Shown here: positions 25,044-34,071 of the stretch, one piece after another
How the letters are laid out: each line of letters begins with the position of its first letter
Position numbering within the stretch: position 1 is the stretch's first letter
Assembly (NCBI RefSeq): GCF_003985155.1
Contig: NZ_ML133688.1
Span: 372,001-436,000 of the forward strand
Source of the DNA: Rhizobium vallis
GTDB lineage: Bacteria > Pseudomonadota > Alphaproteobacteria > Rhizobiales > Rhizobiaceae
Direction: 5' to 3'
Length of the DNA stretch: 64,000 bases
The notes under the pieces: generated by a model
Seen by the model: only the letters and a program-made list of their open reading frames with translations
The model's database searches: none
Told to the model about the DNA's origin: nothing
Program-made: the position numbers and the translations under genes

Positions 25044-25856
25044 ATGACCGATATCCTCAAGAAGATAGAAGCCTACAAACGTGAGGAAATCGCTGCCGCC
25101 AAGGCGAAGACCTCGCTGGCTGACCTGAAGGCCATGCAGGCCGGTCAGTCCGCCCCGCGCGGTTTCCACAAGGCGCTCGTCGCCAAGCGCGATGCAGGTC
25201 ACTTCGGCCTCATCGCCGAGATCAAGAAGGCAAGCCCCTCCAAAGGTCTGATCCGGCCGGATTTCGATCCGCCGGCGCTTGCAAAGGCCTATGAAGCCGG
25301 GGGCGCTGCCTGCCTTTCGGTTTTGACCGACACTCCGAGCTTCCAGGGCGCACCGGAATTCCTGACGGCAGCGCGCGCTGCCTGCGCCCTGCCCGCGCTG
25401 CGCAAGGATTTCATGTTCGAGACCTATCAGGTCCATGAGGCGCGCGCCTGGGGCGGCGACTGCATTCTGCTCATCATGGCCTCGCTGACGGATGACGATG
25501 CCGAACGTCTTCAGGACGAGGCTTTCTCGCTCGGCATGGATGTGCTGGTCGAAGTTCACGACGCGGCGGAAATGGAACGCGCGCTGAAGCTTTCCTCGCC
25601 GCTTATCGGCATCAACAACCGCAATCTGCGCACCTTCGATGTCAGCCTAACGGTCAGCGAGACGCTGGCGGCCATGGTTCCTGATGATCGATTGTTGGTC
25701 GGCGAAAGCGGCATCTTCACCAATGCCGATTGCAAGCGCCTGCAGGCCGTTGACATCAACACCTTCCTCGTCGGCGAAAGCCTGATGCGTAAGGATGATG
25801 TGACGGCCGCCACCCGCGTCCTGCTTTATGGCGAAGCCGCCATCGCGGCCGAATGA
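25044..25856 (+). CDS. trpC: Indole-3-glycerol phosphate synthase
   Basis: A 270-residue TIM-barrel enzyme that closes the indole ring in tryptophan synthesis. Catalytic and phosphate-binding motifs are present: [20 protein letters not shown] (about 55-74, with catalytic Lys), [14 protein letters not shown] (about 114), [16 protein letters not shown] (about 190) and [10 protein letters not shown] (about 218). It is a single-function TrpC without a fused TrpF domain. The stop is followed after one base by moaC. Confidence 0.95.
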   Translation: MTDILKKIEAYKREEIAAAKAKTSLADLKAMQAGQSAPRGFHKALVAKRDAGHFGLIAEIKKASPSKGLIRPDFDPPALAKAYEAGGAACLSVLTDTPSFQGAPEFLTAARAACALPALRKDFMFETYQVHEARAWGGDCILLIMASLTDDDAERLQDEAFSLGMDVLVEVHDAAEMERALKLSSPLIGINNRNLRTFDVSLTVSETLAAMVPDDRLLVGESGIFTNADCKRLQAVDINTFLVGESLMRKDDVTAATRVLLYGEAAIAAE

Positions 25857-25857
25857 T

Positions 25858-26355
25858 ATGAGCGGCGCAAAGCCCGGCCTTACCCATATCGGCGCCTCCG
25901 GCGAGGCGCATATGGTCGATGTTTCCGACAAGGCCGAGACTGTGCGCATTGCCACTGCCGAGGGCCATGTGAAGATGGCGCCGGAAACGCTTGCGCTCAT
26001 CCGGGCAGGTGATGCGAAGAAGGGTGACGTCATCGGAACGGCGCGCCTTGCCGGCATCATGGCGGCAAAACGCACCGCCGATCTCATCCCGCTCTGCCAT
26101 CCGCTGATGCTGACGAAGGTCGCGGTCGAGATCGAGGAAGACGCCACTCTGCCTGGCCTGCGGGTGAGAGCGACCGCCAAGCTCACCGGCAAGACCGGTG
26201 TGGAGATGGAAGCGCTGACCGCCGTTTCGGTCGCTTGTCTGACGATCTACGACATGGCCAAGGCCGCCGACAAGACAATGGAGATCGGCGGCGTCAGGCT
26301 GCTCGAAAAATCCGGCGGCAAATCCGGTTATTTCCGTCGCCCGGAGGCGAAATGA
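25858..26355 (+). CDS. moaC: Cyclic pyranopterin monophosphate synthase
   Basis: A 165-residue enzyme that, with MoaA, makes cyclic pyranopterin monophosphate from GTP in molybdopterin synthesis. The family blocks are clear: [20 protein letters not shown] (about 8-27), [20 protein letters not shown] (about 64-83) and [20 protein letters not shown] with [10 protein letters not shown] (about 114-145). The ATG at 25858 gives the normal start; a longer frame overlaps trpC. The stop overlaps the moeA start as ATGA, so moaC and moeA are coupled. Confidence 0.95.
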   Translation: MSGAKPGLTHIGASGEAHMVDVSDKAETVRIATAEGHVKMAPETLALIRAGDAKKGDVIGTARLAGIMAAKRTADLIPLCHPLMLTKVAVEIEEDATLPGLRVRATAKLTGKTGVEMEALTAVSVACLTIYDMAKAADKTMEIGGVRLLEKSGGKSGYFRRPEAK

Positions 26356-27575
26356 ACCTTCTACCGGTCGCCGAGGCCCTGAGCCGCTTGCTCTCTCGCG
26401 CAAAACCCGTCGCGGCATCCGAGACGCTGCCGCTTGCCGAGGCGGAGGGCCGGGTCCTTGCCGTCGATCTCAAGGCCGGCCTGACCCAGCCGCCTTTCAA
26501 TGCATCTGCCATGGATGGCTATGCTCTGCGCCGCCAAGACGCGCCGGAGCCGGGCGCCGTGCTGAAGGTCATCGGCATCTCTTCCGCCGGCCGCGGCTTC
26601 GAAGGAAGCGTCGGCAAGGGCGAGGCTGTCCGCATCTTCACCGGCGCGCCCGTCCCGTCAGGCGCCGACAGCGTCCTCTTGCAGGAAGATGCCGAGAAGA
26701 TCGAAGGCGGCATCAAAACGAATTTCCCCGTACGTCAGGGCCAGCATGTGCGTCCCCGCGGCCAGGATTTCGTCGAAGGTGAAGCCGTGTTGCTCGCAGG
26801 TGCCGTGCTCGATTTCTCGCGGCTGACGGTCGCTGCCGGCATGAACCGGCCTGATGTCGAAGTGCTGCGCCGTCCGGTGATCGCCATCCTCGCAACCGGC
26901 GACGAACTGCTGCCGCCCGGAAGCGCGCCCGGCCCTTCGCAAATAATCGCGTCGAACACATTCGGCGTCGCAGCCCTTGCCCGGCGGGCCGGTGCCGACG
27001 TGCTCGATCTCGGCATCGTGCCTGACAATAAGGCCAAGATTACCGCCGCGATCGACAAGGCGCGGGACGCCAAGGTCGATGTCATCGTCACGCTCGGGGG
27101 CGCGTCGGTCGGCGACCATGATCTGGTGCAGGCCACGTTGCTCGAAGCAGGCATGCAGCTCGATTTCTGGCGCATCGCCATGCGGCCCGGCAAACCGCTG
27201 ATGGTCGGCAGCTTCGGCGCGACGCATGTGCTCGGCCTGCCCGGCAATCCGGTATCGAGCCTCGTCTGCTCGCTGCTCTTCCTGGAGCCGCTGATTCGCA
27301 AGCTCGCCTCCCTGCCGCCAGTGCGGCGCGAGGCAATGGTGGAGGCGGCCGTGACACTGCGCGCCAATGATCACCGGCAGGACTATATCAGGGCCAAGCT
27401 TTCGAAATCCGGTGCCGGCAACTGGCTGGTCGAACCCTTCGACAAGCAGGATTCCTCGATGATGAAAACCTTTGCCCGTTCGGATTGCCTCATCATCCGC
27501 CCGCCGCATGCGCCGGAGCTGCCGGCCGGAGCACCCTGCCCGGTCATGCTGCTGCGTCCGGATCTCCAGGTATAG
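26352..27575 (+). CDS. moeA: Molybdopterin molybdenumtransferase
   Basis: A 407-residue enzyme that inserts molybdate into adenylated molybdopterin. The N-terminal MoeA blocks ([16 protein letters not shown], about 45-60; [20 protein letters not shown], about 95-114) and the MoCF-binding domain ([20 protein letters not shown], about 240-259; [20 protein letters not shown], about 293-312) are complete. It overlaps moaC by 4 bases. In related genomes lexA commonly follows moeA; here a convergent methyltransferase gene follows, so the cluster ends differently. Confidence 0.95.
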   Translation: MNLLPVAEALSRLLSRAKPVAASETLPLAEAEGRVLAVDLKAGLTQPPFNASAMDGYALRRQDAPEPGAVLKVIGISSAGRGFEGSVGKGEAVRIFTGAPVPSGADSVLLQEDAEKIEGGIKTNFPVRQGQHVRPRGQDFVEGEAVLLAGAVLDFSRLTVAAGMNRPDVEVLRRPVIAILATGDELLPPGSAPGPSQIIASNTFGVAALARRAGADVLDLGIVPDNKAKITAAIDKARDAKVDVIVTLGGASVGDHDLVQATLLEAGMQLDFWRIAMRPGKPLMVGSFGATHVLGLPGNPVSSLVCSLLFLEPLIRKLASLPPVRREAMVEAAVTLRANDHRQDYIRAKLSKSGAGNWLVEPFDKQDSSMMKTFARSDCLIIRPPHAPELPAGAPCPVMLLRPDLQV

Positions 27576-27592
27576 CTTCGCCTTTAGCGGTT

Positions 27593-28243
27593 TCAGGAAA
27601 GCACGAACACGCTGGCCTGCGCCGCCCGGTCGGCTGCGCCGAAGTCCGCAACCGCATGGGTGGCGATTCGGCGGAGTTCGTCCTGCGGCAGATATATCCG
27701 CTCGGGATCGCCGATCAGCACCTCGATGCCGCTGGCCTGGCAACGCCTCAGGAAGGTCATCACCTTTAAGGCAAGTGTGGGATCGTAGAACAGGTCGCCG
27801 ACGACGAGGAGATCAGTTTCCGGCGGCGAAGCCTCGATGATATCGGCGGCGACTGCCGCGATGCTCACGCCGTTGATCGCCGCGTTGAGACCGATTGCGG
27901 CAATGGCATTGGCATCGATATCGATCGCCGTCACTGCCTCTGCCCCGGCCTTTGCCGCCGCGATGGCAACGAGCCCGGAGCCGGCGCCGAGATCGACGAT
28001 ACGGCGGCCGGCAACCGTCTCCGGCCGGTCAAGCAGGTGGCGGGCAAGCACCGCGCCGCCGGCCCAGGGATAGGCCCAGTATGGCGGGGGATAGGCTTCT
28101 TCACGGCCGGCAAGCCGCCAGAGCCCGCTCGCAGGCCCGGCGGTGTGCAGCAGGATCTCGGGGATAGAGGGAACAGTCGATATCGGCAGGTTGGCCTTGA
28201 TGAAGGCGGCTGGATCTGGACGCCGCATGCCGGAGCGTTTCAT
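27593..28243 (-). CDS. ETF-beta-type lysine methyltransferase homologue
   Basis: A 216-residue class I SAM-dependent methyltransferase. The SAM-binding motif I is RRIVDLGAGSGLVAIAAAKA (about 82-101), acidic motif II is AVTAIDIDANA and the post-II motif is VGDLFYD, the DxFY form of the METTL20/ETFBKMT group. The preceding PPPYWAYPWAGGAVLARHLL is also typical of that group. The animal and Agrobacterium enzymes methylate lysines of electron transfer flavoprotein beta, and in vitro also ribosomal protein L7/L12; a similar target is inferred. It is convergent with moeA, 17 bases apart. Confidence 0.75.
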   Translation of the reverse strand: MKRSGMRRPDPAAFIKANLPISTVPSIPEILLHTAGPASGLWRLAGREEAYPPPYWAYPWAGGAVLARHLLDRPETVAGRRIVDLGAGSGLVAIAAAKAGAEAVTAIDIDANAIAAIGLNAAINGVSIAAVAADIIEASPPETDLLVVGDLFYDPTLALKVMTFLRRCQASGIEVLIGDPERIYLPQDELRRIATHAVADFGAADRAAQASVFVLS

Positions 28244-28287
28244 CGTCTTCTGATCCTGCCGATCATCAAGTCATGCTGGAAACGAAA

Positions 28288-30243
28288 TCAGCTGGGCTTC
28301 TTCTTCGAGAATTTGCCTTTCGGTCCAGCTCCGCCCTTGCCTTCATATTTGCCGCCTTCGGATTTCGGCTTGTCGTATCTGGGCTTGTCGGCTTTCGGAC
28401 CGTCGAAACCGGGCTTGCCCGGCTTCTTGCTCCAGGGCTTGGTATCCCGTCTTTCCCCGCCGCTATTGTCGGCTGCAGCATATCCGCCGCCCGAACCCTT
28501 GCCGAACTTGTTCTTCGGTCGCTCGCTGCGGACTGCATCGTCCGGTCGCTCGTCACGGGATGCCTTGCCGGCATAGGGCTTCGGCGATGGCGCCCGGCTG
28601 AAGTCCGGCGTGCCGGAAAGCCGGGTCACGCGGATGCCGCGTTCGAGTGTCTTGTTCGGTCCAAGGGCCTCCTGGAAACCTTCCGCACTTGCCGCGGCAA
28701 TCTCCACATAGGTTTCCTCAGGCTGCATCTTGATCGCGCCGATCTCGCGCTTCGTCACATTGCCATTGCGGCAGAGCATCGGAATCAGCCAGCGCGGCTC
28801 GGCATTCTGCTTGCGCCCGACGGAGACGGAGAACCAGACACTGGCGCCGAAATCCTCGCGCGGTCCCTTCTGCGCCGGCTCGTAGGGGGCTGCGTTGTCG
28901 CGGCGCTTGCGGCCGCGGTCATCTTGCACGGTGACCTCGATAAGGTCCTCCGGCGCCGAATGGTTGGTGCGGTAAAGACGCAGGAAGGCGGCGGCGAGTT
29001 TTTCTGCACCGTGGCTGGCGAGAAGCTGCTGCACCAGCCCCTGCTCTTCCTCTTGCGGCGCTTCTGAGAAGATCGGATCGGCGAGCAGCCGCTCATCGTC
29101 GCGCTCGCTCACCTCTTCGGCCGACGGCGGCCGCGCCCAGGCAGCCGAAATACCGGCATTCTCAAGCAGGCGCTCTGCCTTGCGACGTGCATTCAGCGGC
29201 ACGATCATGGCGCTGATGCCCTTGCGCCCGGCGCGGCCGGTGCGGCCGCTGCGGTGCAGCAGCGTTTCCGGATTGGTCGGCAGGTCGGCATGGATGACGA
29301 GATCGAGACCCGGCAGGTCGATGCCGCGGGCGGCGACGTCGGTTGCGATGCAGACACGGGCGCGGCCGTCGCGCATTGCCTGCAGCGCGTGGCTGCGCTC
29401 GTTCTGCGTCAGTTCGCCGGACAGCGCCACGACAGCGAAATTGCGGTTGTTGAACCGCGCGGTCAGATGATTGACGGCAGCGCGCGTCGAACAGAACACG
29501 ATGGCATTGGTCGCCTCGTAATAGCGCAACACGTTGATAATAGCGTTCTCGCGGTCGCTCGGGGCCACCATCAGCGCACGATATTCGATGTCGACATGCT
29601 GCTTTTCTTCGGCCTGCGTGCTGATGCGCACCGCATCGCGCTGATAGCTCTTGGCGAGCTTGGCGATAGCGGCCGGCACCGTTGCCGAAAACATCAGCGT
29701 GCGGCGCTCGTCCGGCGCCGAATCGAGAATGAATTCCAGGTCCTCGCGGAAGCCGAGATCGAGCATCTCGTCGGCCTCGTCGAGCACGGCCGCCTTCAGG
29801 TCCGACATGTCGAGCGCTCTGCGCCGGATGTGGTCGCAGAGCCTGCCGGGTGTGCCGACGACGATGTGAGCGCCGCGTTCGAGCGCCCGGCGCTCGCTGC
29901 GGATGTCCATGCCGCCGACGCAGCTGGCGATGACGGCGCCGGTCATCTCATAGAGCCATTCGAGCTCGCGCTTCACCTGCAGGGCAAGCTCGCGGGTCGG
30001 AGCAATAACGAGGGCGAGCGGCGCGCCGGCATTGCCGAAGCGCTCCCCGCCCTCGAGCAGCGTCGGCGCCAGCGCCAAGCCGAAGGCGACGGTCTTGCCG
30101 GAGCCAGTCTGGGCCGAGACCAGTGCGTCGGACGCGGCGAGACTGGGGTCAAGCATCGCCTTCTGCACCGGGGTGAGTTCGGCGTAACCGCGCTTCTGCA
30201 ACGCCTTGGCGATCGCCGGAACGACGCCGTTGAATTCTGTCAT
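28288..30243 (-). CDS. DEAD-box RNA helicase, CsdA/DeaD-like
   Basis: A 651-residue ATP-dependent RNA helicase. Motifs are Q (ELTPVQKAML), I (VSAQTGSGKTVAFGLAL, about 42-58), Ia (APTRELALQ), II DEAD (AAVLDEADEMLDLGF, about 150), III (MFSATVP), IV, V (ATDVAARGIDLPGLD) and VI (LLHRSGRTGRAGRKG, about 330). A DbpA-like RNA-binding domain follows at about 470-550. The last 100 residues are a Lys/Gly/Asp-rich low-complexity tail (KPWSKKPGKPGFDGPKADKP) that probably binds RNA. Such helicases help ribosome assembly and cold adaptation. It is a single gene; the exact subfamily is uncertain. Confidence 0.85.
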   Translation of the reverse strand: MTEFNGVVPAIAKALQKRGYAELTPVQKAMLDPSLAASDALVSAQTGSGKTVAFGLALAPTLLEGGERFGNAGAPLALVIAPTRELALQVKRELEWLYEMTGAVIASCVGGMDIRSERRALERGAHIVVGTPGRLCDHIRRRALDMSDLKAAVLDEADEMLDLGFREDLEFILDSAPDERRTLMFSATVPAAIAKLAKSYQRDAVRISTQAEEKQHVDIEYRALMVAPSDRENAIINVLRYYEATNAIVFCSTRAAVNHLTARFNNRNFAVVALSGELTQNERSHALQAMRDGRARVCIATDVAARGIDLPGLDLVIHADLPTNPETLLHRSGRTGRAGRKGISAMIVPLNARRKAERLLENAGISAAWARPPSAEEVSERDDERLLADPIFSEAPQEEEQGLVQQLLASHGAEKLAAAFLRLYRTNHSAPEDLIEVTVQDDRGRKRRDNAAPYEPAQKGPREDFGASVWFSVSVGRKQNAEPRWLIPMLCRNGNVTKREIGAIKMQPEETYVEIAAASAEGFQEALGPNKTLERGIRVTRLSGTPDFSRAPSPKPYAGKASRDERPDDAVRSERPKNKFGKGSGGGYAAADNSGGERRDTKPWSKKPGKPGFDGPKADKPRYDKPKSEGGKYEGKGGAGPKGKFSKKKPS

Positions 30244-30340
30244 GAGTTCGATCTTTCGGAGCTGTCAGGCGCGAACTGCGCCATGGCCGGAGCCAGCCGG
30301 CGGGTATTTGCGCCGTTCCTAGCCGCTCCCGCGTCGATTG

Positions 30341-32197
30341 TCAAAGCGTGCGGCTGCGCCATAGCCAGGCGTCGATACGGCTTGCCCGGCCGCGCAGTGC
30401 AGTTTCCAGCGGACCCTCCATCCGGCCGGACTGCGTGAGCACACTGTCGGGGCCTGCGGCGCGGACGATTTCGGCGCTGAGGGCGAGTTCCACGCCATGG
30501 CGGGCGGCCACCTCCATCAGCCGGCTCCCGACATTGATCGTGTCGCCTGCCGCCGTAATCTGCTGCCGGTCGCCGGTGCCAAGCCGCGAGGCGACGATCG
30601 GGCCGCAATGGGCGCCGACCTTGAAGCCGATCTTCTTCTGGGCAAAGCCTGCATGCGCCTGAAGCCAGGCTCGGGTGCGCTCGCACAGGCTGACTGCGCA
30701 GGCGGCGGCCCGGGCGGCATCGTCATCGGCGGGCTCCGGCAGACCGAACAGGATCATGGCTCCGTCACCCATGAAGCTGGTGATGGCGCCGCCATGGGCG
30801 CGCGCCTCCTCGTCGATCAGTTCGAAGAAGCCGCTCAGCACCTGGCTCACCTTGACCGGTCCGAGATTTTCGCTGAGGCCGGTGAAGCCGGAGAGATCGA
30901 TGAAGACGACGGCGGCGTTCTGGCGCACTGGCTCGACAAGGAAATTCGGATCGCGCGCCAGCCACTCCCCGAGGCCGGGCGCCTCGATGCGCTGCAGCAG
31001 CGCGCTCTGTTCGGCGAAGTGGCGAGCGCGGCCGCGGTCGAGCCAGAGCTCGGCTGCGCCGTATATAAGGGCCGGCGGCAACGCAGCTGCGATCGGCAGC
31101 GCCGCGCTCAGCCAGTAGCCATGCGCATAGGCTGACAGGTTGATCATCGCCCAGACGACTAGCATAAGCACGATGATGAGGTAGCCGGCAGCGCTCCGTC
31201 GCCAGGCGACCAGCGAAACGAGCACGAGCGGCAGGCCGACGGCGGTCCCGGCATCGATCAGCCTTATCCTGTGGTCGCGCACCATGCCGTCGCCAGCAAT
31301 GAGATGAGTAATCGCCGTCGACATCACTTCGACGCCGGGCATCACGGGATCGAACGGGGTCGGGAAGACGTCGCCGCCGCCGGTGACCGTCGAACCGATG
31401 ACGACGATGCGGCCCGCCACGGCATCCGCCGAAAGCTTACCGTCCAACGCATCGGCGGCGCTGAAGGTGGCGATGCTGCCGCGCCCGCCGTAAAAAGTCA
31501 CCGGCAGGCGCTGGCCGATATCCGTGGGAATGCGCAGCGTTCCGAGCATGATGGCATCAGGTTCGATCGTCGGATCGACACCGAGCGCCAGCGAAGCTGC
31601 GCGTAGCGGAAAAGCCGGATCCAGCCGATCCGTGGCGCGTGAGATCAGCGGAATGAAGCGCGGCGTGCCCGTCTGGTCGGTCGCAACATTGACGATGCCG
31701 ACCGCGGTAGCCTCGGCAAAACGGGGAAGCGGCAGGAGAAGCTGGTTTGCCTCCGGGATAGCGGCAAGCGGATCGCCGGCCGCATCGGTGACCTGCTGCC
31801 GGCTTTGCGCAAAGGTGGCCGCGGCCGCAATCACGCTCGGCCCCTGGCGAAGGGCTGAGGCGAGCGCCGCATCGCCCTCCTCCGGTCCGGGATCGACGAG
31901 CAGGATGTCGAGCGCGAGCGCCTTCGGCTTCAAGGCGTTGATCGCGTTGACGAGGCGCGCGAGTGTCGCCCGATCCAGCGGATAACCATGGGCCGCCGCC
32001 GTGCGGTCGTCGATCGCGAAGATGGAGACGACGGGAGGCGGTGCTTTTGCTCCGACGATGGCGCTGCGGATATCGGCGAGCGAAGCTTCCATCCGGTCGA
32101 GGAGGCCGCTGCCGGTATTGAGATTGATATAGCCGAGTGCTGTCCCCCAGAGACCGGCGAGCACCAGCGCGATCACGGTCAGCAGACGATGGTTCAT
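30341..32197 (-). CDS. CHASE2 sensor adenylate/guanylate cyclase
   Basis: A 618-residue membrane protein that probably makes cAMP in response to an extracytoplasmic cue. The layout is an N-terminal helix, a periplasmic CHASE2 domain (about 40-320, with VVSIFAIDDRTAAAHGYPLD and VAGRIVVIGSTVTGGGDVFP), three membrane helices (about 325-400) and a class III cyclase domain. That domain has both metal Asp residues (AVVFIDLSGFTGLSENLG and ITSFMGDGAMILFG) and the N/R pair (AAGDTINVGSRLM). The ATG at 32197 is 5 bases after the FecR-like stop, so the two are translated as a pair. Whether ATP or GTP is the substrate cannot be settled by eye. Confidence 0.85.
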   Translation of the reverse strand: MNHRLLTVIALVLAGLWGTALGYINLNTGSGLLDRMEASLADIRSAIVGAKAPPPVVSIFAIDDRTAAAHGYPLDRATLARLVNAINALKPKALALDILLVDPGPEEGDAALASALRQGPSVIAAAATFAQSRQQVTDAAGDPLAAIPEANQLLLPLPRFAEATAVGIVNVATDQTGTPRFIPLISRATDRLDPAFPLRAASLALGVDPTIEPDAIMLGTLRIPTDIGQRLPVTFYGGRGSIATFSAADALDGKLSADAVAGRIVVIGSTVTGGGDVFPTPFDPVMPGVEVMSTAITHLIAGDGMVRDHRIRLIDAGTAVGLPLVLVSLVAWRRSAAGYLIIVLMLVVWAMINLSAYAHGYWLSAALPIAAALPPALIYGAAELWLDRGRARHFAEQSALLQRIEAPGLGEWLARDPNFLVEPVRQNAAVVFIDLSGFTGLSENLGPVKVSQVLSGFFELIDEEARAHGGAITSFMGDGAMILFGLPEPADDDAARAAACAVSLCERTRAWLQAHAGFAQKKIGFKVGAHCGPIVASRLGTGDRQQITAAGDTINVGSRLMEVAARHGVELALSAEIVRAAGPDSVLTQSGRMEGPLETALRGRASRIDAWLWRSRTL

Positions 32198-32202
32198 GGC
32201 AT

Positions 32203-32718
32203 TTATTGGCCGAGGCGGGCAAGAAGGGCGCCGGCACGCGGCGCCGGCCAGCGGCGCACGACGAGCGGTTCCGTTCCGCCGCTGACATCGACGCCCTCGC
32301 CTGGCGACAGCACCACCGGCTCGCCGGCCGGCCGGCGGACCGCGACGCTGCCTCTGACGACCAGCACCGAGGTTTTGCCGCTTGCTACATCGACGGCCCA
32401 TTGCGTGCCGCGCACCGCGGCGATCGCCTGCGGCGTCGCGACCTGGAAACCGCCAGCGTGCCGGCTGCTGTCGACGTCAACGAGGACCGCCTTGCTGCGC
32501 AGCGATAAGGAATCGGGGCTGCCGTCACGGTTGCGGTCGGTGAGACGGAAGGAAGCGCCCGCTTCCGCCGTCACTTTGACACCGCCTGGACAACTGAACA
32601 CTTGGCGAGCACTGGCATCGCGCGACACCGCGCAGCCGGCCGACTGGGCAAAGGCCGCATGCGAAAACAGGCCAACACCGAGTGCGGAGGCAAGCAGACT
32701 GCGTAATATCGTATGCAT
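32203..32718 (-). CDS. FecR-domain exported protein
   Basis: A 171-residue periplasmic protein. The signal peptide is SLLASALGVGLFSHAAFAQS (about 7-26). The FecR-like beta-helix region has PGGVKVTAEAGASFRLTDRN, QVATPQAIAAVRGTQWAVDV and TSVLVVRGSVAVRRPAGEPV, the usual order of a FecR domain (about 44-155). No N-terminal cytoplasmic anti-sigma part is present, so it is not a classical FecR regulator. It lies 5 bases upstream of a CHASE2 cyclase; pairs of this type are found in many alphaproteobacteria, and FecR is the likely ligand or partner of the CHASE2 sensor. That interaction is inference. Confidence 0.8.
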   Translation of the reverse strand: MHTILRSLLASALGVGLFSHAAFAQSAGCAVSRDASARQVFSCPGGVKVTAEAGASFRLTDRNRDGSPDSLSLRSKAVLVDVDSSRHAGGFQVATPQAIAAVRGTQWAVDVASGKTSVLVVRGSVAVRRPAGEPVVLSPGEGVDVSGGTEPLVVRRWPAPRAGALLARLGQ

Positions 32719-32841
32719 GGAAAGCCCCTTTGACCGCGCGGAACAGCTTTTATGAGAGTGTCCGCCAACCGTCTTCTTCCATTTGCGGCATGATAGCCGA
32801 ATTCGGATGTTTCCCTATGCGAAAAAAGTGACGTAGCACGC

Positions 32842-33987
32842 TCAGCGGCCGGTAACGGTTTCGGGCGCCGGTCCGGCATAACGCGCCCGCGGCCGGATCA
32901 ACTGGCCGCTCTCGATCTGCTCCATCGCATGCGCCATCCAGCCGGTAGAGCGGGCAAGCGAAAAGATGATGATCGGCGCTTCTTTCGGGAGATCGAAGGC
33001 GGCGGTCATCGCGGCAAGCGCGAAATCGACGTTGACCTTGTCGCCGACAATCTCTTCGCCGGCGTCCCTCACCTCGGCAAACTGCGGCGGCAGAGGAAAG
33101 TGCGATAGCAGCGCGAGAGCCCTGATATCGCCGTCGGGATAGAGCGGATGGCCGAAGGCCGACAGATGATTGCCCTGGGCAAGCGTGCGGCCGATCGCCT
33201 GCTCCGCCCCGAGAGCGGAAGCGGCCTCGATCAACGCACCGACGCCCTGCCAGGCGGCGCCGTGCAGCGGCCCGGTCAGCGTCGCGAGGCCGGAAAGCAC
33301 GGCAGCCGAAAGAGCGGCACCCGCCGATACCGTCACCCGCGCCGCAAAGGTCGAGGCATTGAGTTCGTGATCGGCAAGCAGCACCAGCGCGCGCCGCAGG
33401 CAATCGGCCGCATCCGGCCGCTGCCAGCTCGCCGCAAGCCTGAGATGAAGCGGCTGGTCCGCAAACCTCGGCGCCAGCGCATCGGCAATGGTGGAGAGAA
33501 CCCCGCATGCCTCACGTCGAAGGGCCGCCTGCGAACGGCCGAGCGACGGCAGATCTGATGTCACCCGCCGGGCAAGGGCGAGAAAAGCAGCCTGAAGCGA
33601 TGGAGAGGCATTTTCGGCTCCCGTGCCGGAGGAGAGTGCTTCCGCACCGTTCCAGAGCAACGCCGCCGTCTGCTCCAGCGTCGCAGCTTCAGCGAAATCG
33701 GCTGCATCCCGTCCGCGATAAAACAGGCGTCCGTCGATGATGGTCGAGATCGCCGAGGCAAGAACCGGGTCGCCCCATCGAATCGTCTCAGCGGCAACCG
33801 TTTCGGCCTTGCGGCGGCCGGCATGGCGTTCTGCAAGCCGCTGCACGTCGGAGGCCTGGTAGAGGCTGCGGCGCGGGTCGGCGGGATCGGGCTTGGCGTG
33901 AATGCGGCCGCGGCTGACATTAGCGTAGAGTGTCTGCGGCTTGGTGCCGAGTTCGGCCAGCGCTTCCTCCGCTGTCAGCCAGCTCAT
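32842..33987 (-). CDS. Citrate-synthase-like protein with N-terminal helix-turn-helix
   Basis: A 381-residue protein. The first 60 residues form a MerR/excisionase-like DNA-binding unit (WLTAEEALAELGTKPQTLYA, then NVSRGRIHAKPDPADPRRSL). The remainder is a citrate-synthase fold with the histidines of DHELNAST and TGPLHGAAW (about 240) and the Asp of NVDFALA (about 320). The usual GFGHRVY loop reads AFGHPLYPDGDIRA (about 277), losing the Arg after His. Activity as citrate or methylcitrate synthase is thus uncertain. GAGG precedes the ATG. It diverges from a second citrate-synthase-like gene across 84 bases that hold palindromic boxes; the HTH could bind them. Confidence 0.75.
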   Translation of the reverse strand: MSWLTAEEALAELGTKPQTLYANVSRGRIHAKPDPADPRRSLYQASDVQRLAERHAGRRKAETVAAETIRWGDPVLASAISTIIDGRLFYRGRDAADFAEAATLEQTAALLWNGAEALSSGTGAENASPSLQAAFLALARRVTSDLPSLGRSQAALRREACGVLSTIADALAPRFADQPLHLRLAASWQRPDAADCLRRALVLLADHELNASTFAARVTVSAGAALSAAVLSGLATLTGPLHGAAWQGVGALIEAASALGAEQAIGRTLAQGNHLSAFGHPLYPDGDIRALALLSHFPLPPQFAEVRDAGEEIVGDKVNVDFALAAMTAAFDLPKEAPIIIFSLARSTGWMAHAMEQIESGQLIRPRARYAGPAPETVTGR

Positions 33988-33998
33988 GTCAACCTCAC

Positions 33999-34028
33999 AT
34001 TGATCAATTGCGTCAAGATTGACGTCAA
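33999..34028. promoter_or_regulatory. Three adjacent TTG...CAA boxes between divergent citrate-synthase-like genes
   Basis: ATTGATCAAT (33999-34008, perfect palindrome), TTGCGTCAA (34008-34016) and TTGACGTCAA (34019-34028, perfect palindrome) occupy one third of the 84-base divergent region. All share TTG and TCAA half sites with different centres. They overlap possible -35 elements of the plus-strand gene (for instance TTGCGT with TAAAGT at 34030-34035), so a bound protein would block transcription. The HTH-containing neighbour is the obvious candidate; this is inference. Confidence 0.5.
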
Positions 34029-34071
34029 CTAAAGTAGATCCGATCTTTCATCCGGTAAAGGAGAAAGACCC

